DNA of 45,038 nt from an uncultured Lachnospiraceae bacterium (lineage in GTDB: Bacteria > Bacillota > Clostridia > Lachnospirales > Lachnospiraceae), in the NCBI GenBank assembly GCA_947630085.1, contig CANRGP010000006.1, positions 1-45,038 of the forward strand, given 5' to 3'. Every line of letters begins with the position of its first letter. Positions within the stretch are counted from its first letter, which is position 1. Below the pieces are notes generated by a model. The model ran no database searches and had not been told where the DNA came from. It saw nothing but the letters and a program-made list of their open reading frames with translations. Below, piece after piece: positions 16,408-24,810 of this stretch. Both the position numbers and the translations under genes were made by a program.

Positions 16408-18871
16408 ATGGATGATCGGGCCGCTTGTCTTCTGGCTGGCCCTGAACAGCGCGGTCTGCGTACCGGCGGCGGAGCCTCCCGCTATGCAGGCCGCCTCTTC
16501 CCTGACGCAGGAATCGGGGCAGGATGTGTTTGCCGACGGCGATATCCGCATGGATGTAGTCTGCGGCTACGACGGCCGGGCCAAGGGAGGGCGGTACGTC
16601 CCGATGACGGTGACGCTTGACAATGCGGGGGCCGGGGATTTTGAGGGCCGGATCCAGATCCTCACCATGGAGTCGGATTATGACGTCTACCGCTATGAGC
16701 ATCCCGTCCGGATCCCTGCCGGCGGCCGCAGCCGCTCTGTCATCTATGTTCCCATGGGGAACCGCTCGGATCAGGCGTTTGTGAGTCTCGCGGACGCTCA
16801 GGGCGCCCGGATCCTGCACAAGAGACTGAAAATGGATTTCAGCCTGGACGTTCCCGAGCTCTTTGTGGGGGCGCTCAGCGATACTCCGGAGCGGCTCAGC
16901 GCATGGGAGGCAGACGGCATCAGCTATGGGACGCTTAAAACGGCGCTGATCCCTTTTGAGACGGATACCTTTCCGGATGACAAAATGGGGCTTGACATGA
17001 TCGACGTGCTTCTGATCAGCAATTACCGGATCCGCGATCTGTCCGAGGCCCAGAGCCGGGCGCTCATCCAGTGGGTGCGGGGAGGCGGGACCATGATCCT
17101 GGGAACGGGGCTCCGGGCCGATGATACCCTGGGGCGCTTCGCGCCCGAGCTTCTTGAAGAATCCTATGGGGCGCCGGTGATCCGGGAGGTGGATATGGGG
17201 GACAAGTATGCTCTGGACGATCCCGGCGATGCCACGCTTCTGATCCCCTGCCAGGAATTTTCCCTCTCGGGAGGCGATGTCCTGTTTTCGGATGAGGAAC
17301 AGGCGCTGGTAGCTATGGTGACATACGGGAAGGGGACCATAGCGGTAGCGGCATATGATTTCACGGATATCAATGATTTTTGCTCCAGAAATCCGTCCTA
17401 CCTCGACGATCTTGTGACGGGGATCCTGGGAGCCTCACGGATCGCCGCGCTTTCCGAGGCCGTCTACAGCGGCAATTCCGACCGATACTGGTCCGTCAGG
17501 GATATGATCAACACGGGCAATGTGCGCCGGCTGCCCAATCTGAGCCTGTATACGCTGGAGATCGTGATCTATATTTTCCTGGCCGGCATCGTCCTGTATA
17601 TTTTTCTGAAGCAGCGGGACATGACGGACTATTATCGGAGCCTGGTAGTGATCCTCGCTTTGTTCTTTACGGTGATCATCTATTTTATGGGCAGCAGGAC
17701 GCGCTTTACGGAGCCCTTTTTCACGTATGCCCGCTTTCTGGAGACGACCGGGGATTCCGTCAGTGAAACGACATACATGAACATACGGGCGCCTTATAAC
17801 AGCGCGTATCAGACGGTCCTGCCCGCCGATTACGCGGTCAAGCCTATCACGAGGAGCTTTTATGAAGAGGAGAGCGCTCCCCGGTTCACGGGAAGCGAGG
17901 ACTATAAGGCGGATCTCGATTTCGGGGAGGAGCAGACGGTGATCTCCATCCAGAATGTGGCGGCCTTTGAGCCCCGGTATTTTGAACTGGAAAAGGAGAC
18001 GGACAATGAAAGCGGCATCGGGTTTTTCGGAGATGTCGAGGAAAACGCGGGGGAACTTCTGGGGAGCGTCACCAGCGGATTTACGGAGACGGTGGAGGAC
18101 TGCGCGCTCCTTTTCAACTACAGGCTGGTCCGCATCGGGGACTTGGATCCCGGCGAGACGGTGGAGCTAAACAGCCTGGACCTGATCGGCTATCCGTGGA
18201 CCGATTCTTACCGGGTCGCGGCGTATCTGTCGGGCGAGAGCGGCTTTGACGAGGCCGATATCAGCAGCGAGGAATATATAAACGCGTCGGAGAAGACGAA
18301 GCTCCTGGCATTCTATCTGGACAATTATATGCCGTATTATACGACGCCCAGCGTCAGGATGGTGGGATTCATCCGGGGCGGAGGCGATGAGGCGGCGGAA
18401 GACAAAAGAGGAAGCGGGATCACGGTGGTCACCTCTACGATCCCGGTCTACTCTGCCGATGAAGAGATGCTTTACCGGTCGGGGCTTGTAAAGACGCCCA
18501 GGATCCTGGGAGGCAATTACGACACCGAAGCGAATGCGCTCTACGGCATCGATCCGGTAACGCTGGAATATTCCTTCGGAAATGATGTGGAGATCCAAAG
18601 CCTCAGCTTCGATTATGTCTCGGATGTGTTTACGGAAAAAACGGACACGGGGGGACTCGCATCCTTCTCGGGCAGCATTTATTTTTACAATCAGATATCC
18701 GGGGCGTATGACGAGATGGATCCGCTCAAGACGGTGTACAGCGCCGATGAGCTGAAGCTTTATCTGAGCGGCGACAATACGATGTCGGTCCGCTATGTGT
18801 ATGTGGATACCGAGCGGTATAACTGGAACATTTTGCTTCCGATGCTGAATATCGTTGGGAGGGAATACTGA
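16391..18871 (+). CDS. Large exported membrane-anchored protein of unknown function, ABC-transporter associated
   Basis: I do not recognise a named family. The 826-residue protein begins with a signal peptide (MNTRCKWMIGPLVFWLALNS, likely cleaved near VCVPAAEPP). A beta-rich extracytoplasmic region (about 45-180) is followed by a glutamine-amidotransferase-like alpha/beta region (about 195-260: MIDVLLISNYRIRD, ALIQWVRGGGTMILGTG) with no obvious catalytic Cys-His pair. Two adjacent membrane helices (about 386-408 and 416-435) anchor it, and a second large domain of about 390 residues follows. The start at ATG 16391 is set by GGGGGAGAATC and overlaps the kinase gene by 17 bases. Its stop shares a base with the ABC ATPase start. 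By context it is a periplasm-side partner of the ABC transporter, loosely comparable to GldG beside GldA/GldF; that comparison is inference. Confidence 0.72.
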   Translation: MNTRCKWMIGPLVFWLALNSAVCVPAAEPPAMQAASSLTQESGQDVFADGDIRMDVVCGYDGRAKGGRYVPMTVTLDNAGAGDFEGRIQILTMESDYDVYRYEHPVRIPAGGRSRSVIYVPMGNRSDQAFVSLADAQGARILHKRLKMDFSLDVPELFVGALSDTPERLSAWEADGISYGTLKTALIPFETDTFPDDKMGLDMIDVLLISNYRIRDLSEAQSRALIQWVRGGGTMILGTGLRADDTLGRFAPELLEESYGAPVIREVDMGDKYALDDPGDATLLIPCQEFSLSGGDVLFSDEEQALVAMVTYGKGTIAVAAYDFTDINDFCSRNPSYLDDLVTGILGASRIAALSEAVYSGNSDRYWSVRDMINTGNVRRLPNLSLYTLEIVIYIFLAGIVLYIFLKQRDMTDYYRSLVVILALFFTVIIYFMGSRTRFTEPFFTYARFLETTGDSVSETTYMNIRAPYNSAYQTVLPADYAVKPITRSFYEEESAPRFTGSEDYKADLDFGEEQTVISIQNVAAFEPRYFELEKETDNESGIGFFGDVEENAGELLGSVTSGFTETVEDCALLFNYRLVRIGDLDPGETVELNSLDLIGYPWTDSYRVAAYLSGESGFDEADISSEEYINASEKTKLLAFYLDNYMPYYTTPSVRMVGFIRGGGDEAAEDKRGSGITVVTSTIPVYSADEEMLYRSGLVKTPRILGGNYDTEANALYGIDPVTLEYSFGNDVEIQSLSFDYVSDVFTEKTDTGGLASFSGSIYFYNQISGAYDEMDPLKTVYSADELKLYLSGDNTMSVRYVYVDTERYNWNILLPMLNIVGREY

Positions 18872-19821
18872 TGCTGCGAATTGAGAAGCTGACAAAAACA
18901 TTCGGGCGGACCGTGGCGCTGGACGGCATGGATATGCACGTCGAGCAGGGGGCGCTCTATGGCTTTGTCGGTCCGAACGGGGCGGGAAAGACCACCACCA
19001 TCAAGACCGTTATCGGGCTTCTTGCCGCGGACTCAGGGCGCGTTCTGGTGAGCGGGATCGACGTGGCCGAGGAGCCAGGAAGGGTTATGGCGCGGATCGG
19101 CTATATGCCGGATACGTTCGGGATCTATGACAATCTCAAGGTGGCGGAATACATGGATTTCTTTGCCGCCTGCTACGGGATCTCGGGCCTGAAGGCGAGG
19201 GAACGGTGCCGGATGCTGCTGGAACAGGTGGGACTGGACGACAAGGCGGATTTTTATGTGGAAGGTCTGTCGAGGGGGATGAAGCAGCGCCTGTGCCTGG
19301 CCAGGGCGCTGATCCACAATCCTCCGCTGCTCATCATGGATGAGCCTACGGCGGGACTGGATCCCAGGACGCGATACGAGTTCAAGGAGATCCTGAAGGA
19401 GCTGTGCAGGCAGGGAAAGACCGTTCTCATCAGCTCCCATATCCTTCCGGAGCTGGCGGAGATATGTACGGATATCGGGATCATCGACCAGGGGAAGATG
19501 GTGTACGAGGGGAGTATGGACGAGATTCTGTCCCAGATCAACGTCAGCAGTCCGCTCCTGATATCCGTAGCGGGGGACCGAAGACCTGCTCTGGAGATCC
19601 TGCGCAGCCATCCGGAGGTGGACACCATTACGATCCGGGACGAGGATATCATGGTTGGCTTCCGGGGCGATAAGAGGGATGAAATCACGCTGCTGCAGCG
19701 CCTGGTCGACGCGGAGGTCCAGGTATACGGTTTCAGCAGGGAAAGAGGAAACCTGGAGTCCGTGTTCATGCAGATCACGGATCACGACAGCGGAGAGGTG
19801 GTGCTTCGTCATGAAAATTAA
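18871..19821 (+). CDS. ABC transporter ATP-binding protein
   Basis: The 316-residue ATPase has Walker A GPNGAGKT (34-41), signature LSRGMKQRL (from 133; SRG replaces SGG, as is common in ABC-2/NatA-type proteins), Walker B LLIMDEPTAGLDP, and an H-loop in LISSHILPEL. A C-terminal extension of about 90 residues follows the nucleotide-binding domain, as in DrrA/GldA-type exporters. Its ATG overlaps the TGA of the exported protein gene by one base, with GGGAGGGAATACTG upstream, and it overlaps the permease gene by 11 bases. It would power the permease encoded next. Substrate is unknown. Confidence 0.94.
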   Translation: MLRIEKLTKTFGRTVALDGMDMHVEQGALYGFVGPNGAGKTTTIKTVIGLLAADSGRVLVSGIDVAEEPGRVMARIGYMPDTFGIYDNLKVAEYMDFFAACYGISGLKARERCRMLLEQVGLDDKADFYVEGLSRGMKQRLCLARALIHNPPLLIMDEPTAGLDPRTRYEFKEILKELCRQGKTVLISSHILPELAEICTDIGIIDQGKMVYEGSMDEILSQINVSSPLLISVAGDRRPALEILRSHPEVDTITIRDEDIMVGFRGDKRDEITLLQRLVDAEVQVYGFSRERGNLESVFMQITDHDSGEVVLRHEN

Positions 19822-20722
19822 CCCGATCTACAGACAGGAGAGCAGGGGGAGCGCCCGGTCGTTCCGTCTTCCTCTGATCGTGCTGGGCTTTAACTGCGTG
19901 CTGGCGGTCGCGGCGCTCCTGAATATGTATTCCGTTATTGCCCAGGTGCGCCTGACAGCCGAGCTTCAGTATTCCAGCTTTCTGGAAATGTATGTTTTTG
20001 TGGCGTCCGTGGAGTTCGTACTCCTTCTTCTTCTGATACCGGCCATTACTGCCGGAAGCATCAGCGGGGAGCGGGAAAGGCAGACGCTTGACCTGATGCT
20101 GACCACCCGCGTCGGAGCCGCGGATATCGTATTCGGAAAGCTCCTCTCCGGTCTTTCCACTGTGTTTCTTCTTATCGTATCCAGTTTTCCCATACTGGGC
20201 CTGGTGTTCATATACGGGGGAGTTACCGTGGCGGATATCCTGCTCCTGCTTCTCTGCTATGTGGTGACGGCCCTGTTTGTGGGGAGCATGGGGATTTTCT
20301 GCTCCGCGGTATCCGCACGCTCGACAGTGGCTACGGTATCCGCCTACTGTCTGACGGCGGCGGTCTGCGCCGGAAGCGTAGCGGTATTCGTCCTGTCCGA
20401 TTCGTTTACGGAGATGACGTCCGCGCCGGGAAGCGGCGGTGCTTCCTGGGTGGGGCTCCTTCTGCTGTGCAACCCCGCGGCAACGTTTCAGGCGGTGCTG
20501 GACGGGCAGCTGGGGCCGGGGTACGGGCTTGCCGCCGCGTTTCCGTGGCTGGAGACCGTCCTGGCCGGACACGGGCGCCTGTGGTGGATATCCGGTATCG
20601 TGGTGCAGCTTCTTCTGTCCGCGGCGATGCTTGCCGGCGCGGTGAGGAGCGTGGCGCCCCGTTCCTCCAAAAAGCGCGGGCAAAGAAGGCTTCCCCCGCA
20701 GGGGCGAAACAATTTCCGGTGA
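19811..20722 (+). CDS. ABC-2 family transporter permease
   Basis: The 303-residue protein has about six membrane helices and the ABC-2/GldF-like hallmark after the second helix, SGERERQTLDLMLTTRV, then ADIVFGKLLSGL. Start ATG 19811 (MKINPIYRQESRG) overlaps the ATPase gene by 11 bases; an in-frame extension back to 19655 lies wholly within the ATPase gene and is not real. With the ATPase and the exported protein it forms a likely three-part transporter under the adjacent two-component system. A 9-residue basic tail ends the protein. The following 72 bases contain the promoter of the next unit. Confidence 0.9.
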   Translation: MKINPIYRQESRGSARSFRLPLIVLGFNCVLAVAALLNMYSVIAQVRLTAELQYSSFLEMYVFVASVEFVLLLLLIPAITAGSISGERERQTLDLMLTTRVGAADIVFGKLLSGLSTVFLLIVSSFPILGLVFIYGGVTVADILLLLLCYVVTALFVGSMGIFCSAVSARSTVATVSAYCLTAAVCAGSVAVFVLSDSFTEMTSAPGSGGASWVGLLLLCNPAATFQAVLDGQLGPGYGLAAAFPWLETVLAGHGRLWWISGIVVQLLLSAAMLAGAVRSVAPRSSKKRGQRRLPPQGRNNFR

Positions 20723-20726
20723 ATAC

Positions 20727-20755
20727 TTGCGGGAACGGCCCGCTTATGGTATATT
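20727..20755 (+). promoter_or_regulatory. Sigma-A promoter of the SPFH/heptose/glycan unit, with an overlapping inverted repeat
   Basis: TTGCGG (20727-20732), 17 bases, TATATT (20750-20755). A short inverted repeat GCGGG-AACGG-CCCGC (20729-20743) lies over the -35 and spacer and could be an operator or the tail-end hairpin of the preceding operon. This is the only good promoter I see before the gene run that extends to 36244. Confidence 0.6.
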
Positions 20756-20794
20756 TAAGAGTAGCTTATACATTTTAAGAAGGAGGAGATAAGT

Positions 20795-22087
20795 ATGGGA
20801 ATTATTAAGGCAATCACATCCGCCGTCAGCGGCGCGCTTGCAGATCAGTGGCTTGAAGTCATAGAAGCGGACGATATGGGGGATCAGACCGTATTTACCA
20901 GCGGGGTTTCGGTCAGACAGGGAAGCAATACCAAGGGCACGCCGGGGATCATTTCCAACGGTTCCGTGATCCATGTATACCCCAATCAGTTCATGATGCT
21001 GGTGGACGGCGGAAAAGTCGTGGATTATACGGCAGAGGAAGGCTATTATACGGTGAATAATTCTTCTGCTCCTTCTCTTTTTAACGGCCAGTTCGGCGAT
21101 ACCCTGAAAGAATCGTTCAACCGTATCCGTTTCGGCGGCGTTCCGTCTTCCGGGCAGAAGGTATTTTTTATCAATCTGCAGGAAATCAAGGGGATCCGGT
21201 TCGGTACGCGCAATCCGGTCAACTATTTTGATACCTTCTACAATGCCGAGCTGTTCCTGAGGGCTCACGGTACATATTCCATCAAGATCACCGATCCGCT
21301 CCTGTTCTATGCGGAGGTGATCCCGAAGAACACCTCAAAGGTGGAGATCACTTCCATCAATGAGCAGTATTTGGGCGAATTCCTGGAAGCGCTGCAGGCG
21401 TCCATCAACCAGATGTCCGTGGACGGCAAGCGGATTTCCTATGTGACCTCCCAGGGCCGCGAGCTGGGACGGTATATGGCGGACACTCTGGATGAAGAGT
21501 GGAAGAAGATGCGCGGCATGGAGATCCAGTCGGTAGGCATTTCCAGCCTGTCCTATGACGAGGAATCCCAAAAGCTCATCAATATGCGCAACCAGGGCGC
21601 GATGCTCAGCGACCCGTCGGTCCGCGAGGGCTATGTCCAGGGGGCCGTCGCCCGGGGCATGGAGGCGGCCGGCTCCAATGCAGGCGGCTCCATGGCAGGC
21701 TTCATGGGTATGGGCATGGGAATGAACGCAGGCGGCTCTTTTATGGGGGCGGTGTCCGCTTCCAATGCACAGCAGATGCAGATGCAGCAGGAGGCGGCCC
21801 GGTCAGGAGGACAGACGCCCGCCGCGAAGGCCGGAAATACGGCGGCCCCGGGTGGATGGACCTGCTCCTGCGGAACGGTGAACACGGGCAAGTTCTGCAG
21901 TGAGTGCGGCAAGCCGGCCCCGGCGGCCCCGGGTGAGTGGACCTGTTCCTGCGGAACGGTGAATACGGGCAAGTTCTGCAGCGAGTGCGGCAAGCCGGCC
22001 CCGGCGGCTCCGAGCGAGTGGACCTGTTCCTGCGGGGCAGTGAACACGGGCAAGTTCTGCAGTGAGTGCGGCAAACCGAGGCAGTGA
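20795..22087 (+). CDS. SPFH-domain protein with three C-terminal zinc ribbons (YdjI-like)
   Basis: The 430-residue protein has an SPFH/band-7-like domain (about 30-245) of the 'virion core protein' subgroup typified by Bacillus YdjI, followed by a Gly/Met/Ala-rich linker (about 290-345) and three almost identical zinc ribbons from W355, each with CSC-x-n-CSEC cysteines. B. subtilis YdjI is encoded with a zinc-ribbon protein (YdjG), a TPM protein (YdjH) and PspA, and acts in membrane-stress scaffolding. Here the next two genes match YdjG and YdjH types, but no pspA is nearby. The ATG follows AGAAGGAGGAGAT. The ribbons are encoded by 81-base tandem repeats (see the repeat entry), one of which is shortened by the stop codon. 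Confidence 0.88.
   Translation: MGIIKAITSAVSGALADQWLEVIEADDMGDQTVFTSGVSVRQGSNTKGTPGIISNGSVIHVYPNQFMMLVDGGKVVDYTAEEGYYTVNNSSAPSLFNGQFGDTLKESFNRIRFGGVPSSGQKVFFINLQEIKGIRFGTRNPVNYFDTFYNAELFLRAHGTYSIKITDPLLFYAEVIPKNTSKVEITSINEQYLGEFLEALQASINQMSVDGKRISYVTSQGRELGRYMADTLDEEWKKMRGMEIQSVGISSLSYDEESQKLINMRNQGAMLSDPSVREGYVQGAVARGMEAAGSNAGGSMAGFMGMGMGMNAGGSFMGAVSASNAQQMQMQQEAARSGGQTPAAKAGNTAAPGGWTCSCGTVNTGKFCSECGKPAPAAPGEWTCSCGTVNTGKFCSECGKPAPAAPSEWTCSCGAVNTGKFCSECGKPRQ
21857..22084 (+). repeat. Three tandem 81-base repeats encoding zinc ribbons
   Basis: Units begin at 21857, 21938 and 22019 (the last is cut to 66 bases by the gene end). Each encodes 27 residues beginning WTCSCG and ending in a Pro/Ala-rich spacer. 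DNA identity between units is very high, with differences mainly at third positions, which suggests recent duplication and possible copy-number change. Confidence 0.93.
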
Positions 22088-22102
22088 CCCGGAGAGGCGG
22101 AA

Positions 22103-23203
22103 ATGACGACAATTACATTTAAATGTCCTAATTGCGGAGGCGGGCTCCAGTTTGATCCCGCCTCCCAGAAGTATAAGTGCGAATACTGCACGTCCCTGTT
22201 CAGCCAGGAGGAACTGGAAGCGCTTGCTCCGGAAGCGGCGGCGGACAGGCCGGAGGAAGCACGGGAGAAAAACGGGCCGGAGCAGGAGAATACGGATCAC
22301 AGCGGGAAGACAGAGAAGGAGGATGCGCAGGCCCTGATCTATACATGTCCCAGCTGCGGCGCCGAGATCGTGACCGATGCCACTACGGCGGCCACCTTCT
22401 GTTTTTACTGCCATAACCCGGTGGTGCTTATGGGCAGGCTTGGAGGAGAATACGAGCCGGATTACATAGTGCCGTTCTCGATAGACCGCGAAAAGGCAAG
22501 GGATATTTTCCTGAAATGGCTCAAGCAGAAGAAATTTGTGCCGAGCTCGTTCTACTCTCCCAGCCAGATCGACAAGATGACCGGCGTTTACTTTCCCTAC
22601 TGGTCCTACAGCTGCCATGCCGACGGAAAGCTGGAGGGCCAGGCGTCAAGGGAGGTTTCCTCCCGGATATCCGGTTCGGTCCGCTACATTGAGAACGAAA
22701 AGTTCCGGATATCCAGAAGCGGAAGCCTGGATGTGGACGGGGTCACCCGCAACGCTCTGAAAAAGGCCGACAGAAAGCTGGCGGAGGGAGTCATGCCCTA
22801 TGAGATAAAGGAGCGCAAGCCGTTCTCCATGGGTTATCTTTCCGGGTTCATAGCGGAAAAACGTGATATGGAAAAGGATCAGTTTACGGAGGAAGTGAAG
22901 AAGGAGGTAGAGGACTACGCCGTTTCCAGACTGCGCTCCTCCGTAACCGGATACGATTCCGTCCAGATCGAGCGCCAGGAGGTCAGCATCCGCGACTCGA
23001 AGTGGGACTATATCCTTATGCCGGTTTGGACGCTCACATACAAGGACAGCGCCAGCGGGACCATATATTACTTTGCCTGCAACGGCCAGACAGGAAAGGT
23101 CTGCGGCAGGCTTCCGGTGGACCGGAGAAAGCTCGTCATTTTCTTTTTGGAGATATTCCTCCCGCTGTTTATTATCCTGTTGGTCGTGGGGTATTTCATA
23201 TGA
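22103..23203 (+). CDS. Double zinc-ribbon membrane-tail protein (YdjG-like)
   Basis: The 366-residue protein has two TFIIB-like zinc ribbons near its N-terminus: C8-x2-C11 with C26-x2-C29, and C82-x2-C85 with C100-x2-C103, separated by an acidic, Glu-rich linker. A cytoplasmic middle domain of about 220 residues follows, and a single C-terminal membrane helix (IFFLEIFLPLFIILLVVGYFI). This matches proteins of the Bacillus YdjG type encoded next to SPFH and TPM proteins. It follows the SPFH gene by 15 bases with GGAGAGGCGG as ribosome site, and its TGA overlaps the next ATG (ATGA). It probably anchors the SPFH/TPM assembly to the membrane, by analogy. Confidence 0.8.
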   Translation: MTTITFKCPNCGGGLQFDPASQKYKCEYCTSLFSQEELEALAPEAAADRPEEAREKNGPEQENTDHSGKTEKEDAQALIYTCPSCGAEIVTDATTAATFCFYCHNPVVLMGRLGGEYEPDYIVPFSIDREKARDIFLKWLKQKKFVPSSFYSPSQIDKMTGVYFPYWSYSCHADGKLEGQASREVSSRISGSVRYIENEKFRISRSGSLDVDGVTRNALKKADRKLAEGVMPYEIKERKPFSMGYLSGFIAEKRDMEKDQFTEEVKKEVEDYAVSRLRSSVTGYDSVQIERQEVSIRDSKWDYILMPVWTLTYKDSASGTIYYFACNGQTGKVCGRLPVDRRKLVIFFLEIFLPLFIILLVVGYFI

Positions 23204-24090
23204 AAAGATCGGAAAGAATGTTTTTAAGAAAACGGAAAACACTGTGCCTTTTTCTGGCATCTCTGATCCTGCTGGCAGGAACGCTTTTCTGCGGCGATGC
23301 GATGGCCGCGGAGGGCGGGGAACAGCGCCTTATGGATGAGGCGGGCCTGTTCGGCAGCGAGGAAGCGGAAGAGCTGGAGCGGGAAATTGCCGATACCGCT
23401 GACCAGGTCGGATTTGATGTGGCGATACTGACTACGGACGATACCGGCGGGAAGAGCTCCCAGCTGTATGCCGATGACGAGTATGAGGCCAGAGAGCTGG
23501 GAAGCGGCTCGGACCGAAGCGGCATCCTGTTTTTGCTGGATATGGATGGAAGGGAGCTGGTCCTTTCCACGGACGGAAAGGCGAAGAGGATCTTTACCGA
23601 CTCCAGGATGGAAACGATGCTGGACGGAATATATGACAGGGCTTCCGACGGCGATTTCTATGGAGCGGCAATGAGTTTTCTGAGCGATGTCCGTTATTAC
23701 GGGAAGCAGGGGATCCCCCAGGGGCAATATAACGGGTCCGCCGAGACCGGGGAGATAAGCGTCTACCGGAGCATCAGCCCGATCGAGTTTCTGCTGGCGG
23801 CAGGCATTGCCCTGTTTGTGGCGGGAACCGCGGTGCTTACGATAAAGCGGCAGTACAATATGGAAGACAGCGGCGGGCAGGCTGCCGGGCTCAACGCTGC
23901 ATACCGGGAAGACACCCGCATCCAAAATAACGCTTCGGCGGATCAGCTGATCGGAAGATTTACGACGACGGCGATCATAGCGGCGGCCGCCGCGTCTTTT
24001 GCCGGCCGTTCCAACTCGTCTTCACGGCGGACGACGACTCACCGCAGCTCTTCCGGCCGGTCGCACGGAGGAGCCAGCAGGAAATTCTGA
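23200..24090 (+). CDS. TPM-domain membrane protein (YdjH-like)
   Basis: The 296-residue protein has an N-terminal signal sequence (hydrophobic 14-30, possible cleavage after AMA at 36), then a TPM domain (about 40-175; QRLMDEAGLFGSEEAEELE, DVAILTTDDTGG, GILFLLDMDGRELVLST), a membrane helix (about 193-210), and a cytoplasmic Ser/Arg-rich tail ending RSSSGRSHGGASRKF. TPM domains occur in envelope-associated proteins, some with phosphatase activity. Start ATG 23200 overlaps the stop of the zinc-ribbon gene by 4 bases; ATG 23218 is a less likely alternative. It completes a YdjI-YdjG-YdjH-like trio and ends 12 bases before the heptose genes, so the two groups are likely co-transcribed. Confidence 0.82.
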   Translation: MKRSERMFLRKRKTLCLFLASLILLAGTLFCGDAMAAEGGEQRLMDEAGLFGSEEAEELEREIADTADQVGFDVAILTTDDTGGKSSQLYADDEYEARELGSGSDRSGILFLLDMDGRELVLSTDGKAKRIFTDSRMETMLDGIYDRASDGDFYGAAMSFLSDVRYYGKQGIPQGQYNGSAETGEISVYRSISPIEFLLAAGIALFVAGTAVLTIKRQYNMEDSGGQAAGLNAAYREDTRIQNNASADQLIGRFTTTAIIAAAAASFAGRSNSSSRRTTTHRSSSGRSHGGASRKF

Positions 24091-24102
24091 GGGAGGTTGA
24101 CT

Positions 24103-24810
24103 ATGCAGGCAATTTTACTGGCCGGGGGACTGGGGACCCGCCTGAGAAGCGTGATAAACGACCGTCCCAAGCCTATGGCCCCGATACAGGGGAAACCGTT
24201 TTTGCAGTATGTGATCCGGGAGCTTCTCTCCAACGGCATCGACGACGTGATCTTTGCCGTGGGGTACCGCGGATCCGATGTGGAAGAATTTTTCGGCGAC
24301 GGATCCGCCTTCGGGATCCGGGCATCCTATGCCTATGAAGAGGAGCTTCTCGGCACGGCGGGAGCCATACGCAACGCTTCCCGGCTTATGAACGGCGGGG
24401 AAGCGTTTGTCCTGAACGCGGATACGCTCTTCCGGATCGACTACCGGGCCCTCGCGGCCCTGAAGAGGGAGAAGGGGCTGGATATGGCCATGGTGCTCCG
24501 CCGTGTGGAAGACGTGTCCCGCTATGGGGAGGCGGTTCTGGAGAACAATATCCTTACGGCGTTTAACGAGAAAAGCGAGGAGGCCCGGCCCGGCACCATT
24601 AACGGGGGGATCTATCTGATGGGACGGGAACTGATCGATGAGATCCCGGAGGGAAAGGTGTCTCTGGAAAATGAGATGATCCCCCGCTGGCTCGCTTCCC
24701 ACCGGCGCATCGGGGGAATGGTGGGGGACGGGTATTTCATCGATATCGGGGTCCCGGATGATTATTTCCGCTTTTCCGGGGATGTAGAGAAAGGAGCTGT
24801 CAAATGGTAA
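24103..24810 (+). CDS. hddC: D-glycero-alpha-D-manno-heptose-1-phosphate guanylyltransferase
   Basis: HddC transfers GMP to D-glycero-alpha-D-manno-heptose 1-phosphate, giving GDP-heptose, the last step of the GDP branch. The 235-residue protein has the sugar nucleotidyltransferase signature LLAGGLGTRLRSVINDRPKP at its start, then the metal-binding FVLNADTLF and INGGIYLMGREL. Length and motifs fit HddC better than glucose-1-phosphate cytidylyltransferase RfbF, which is longer and reads VVKPKPMVEIG here. Start ATG 24103 has GGGAGG six bases upstream. It overlaps hddA by 7 bases. Nucleotide preference (GTP) is inferred from the flanking hddA, gmhB and gmhA genes. Confidence 0.85.
   Translation: MQAILLAGGLGTRLRSVINDRPKPMAPIQGKPFLQYVIRELLSNGIDDVIFAVGYRGSDVEEFFGDGSAFGIRASYAYEEELLGTAGAIRNASRLMNGGEAFVLNADTLFRIDYRALAALKREKGLDMAMVLRRVEDVSRYGEAVLENNILTAFNEKSEEARPGTINGGIYLMGRELIDEIPEGKVSLENEMIPRWLASHRRIGGMVGDGYFIDIGVPDDYFRFSGDVEKGAVKW

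Noticed and set aside
24103-24810. Glucose-1-phosphate cytidylyltransferase (rfbF) for the rfbG/rfbH genes
   Set aside because: The N-terminal motif and 235-residue length fit HddC, and it is joined to hddA, gmhB and gmhA; RfbF has a different substrate-binding motif and is longer.
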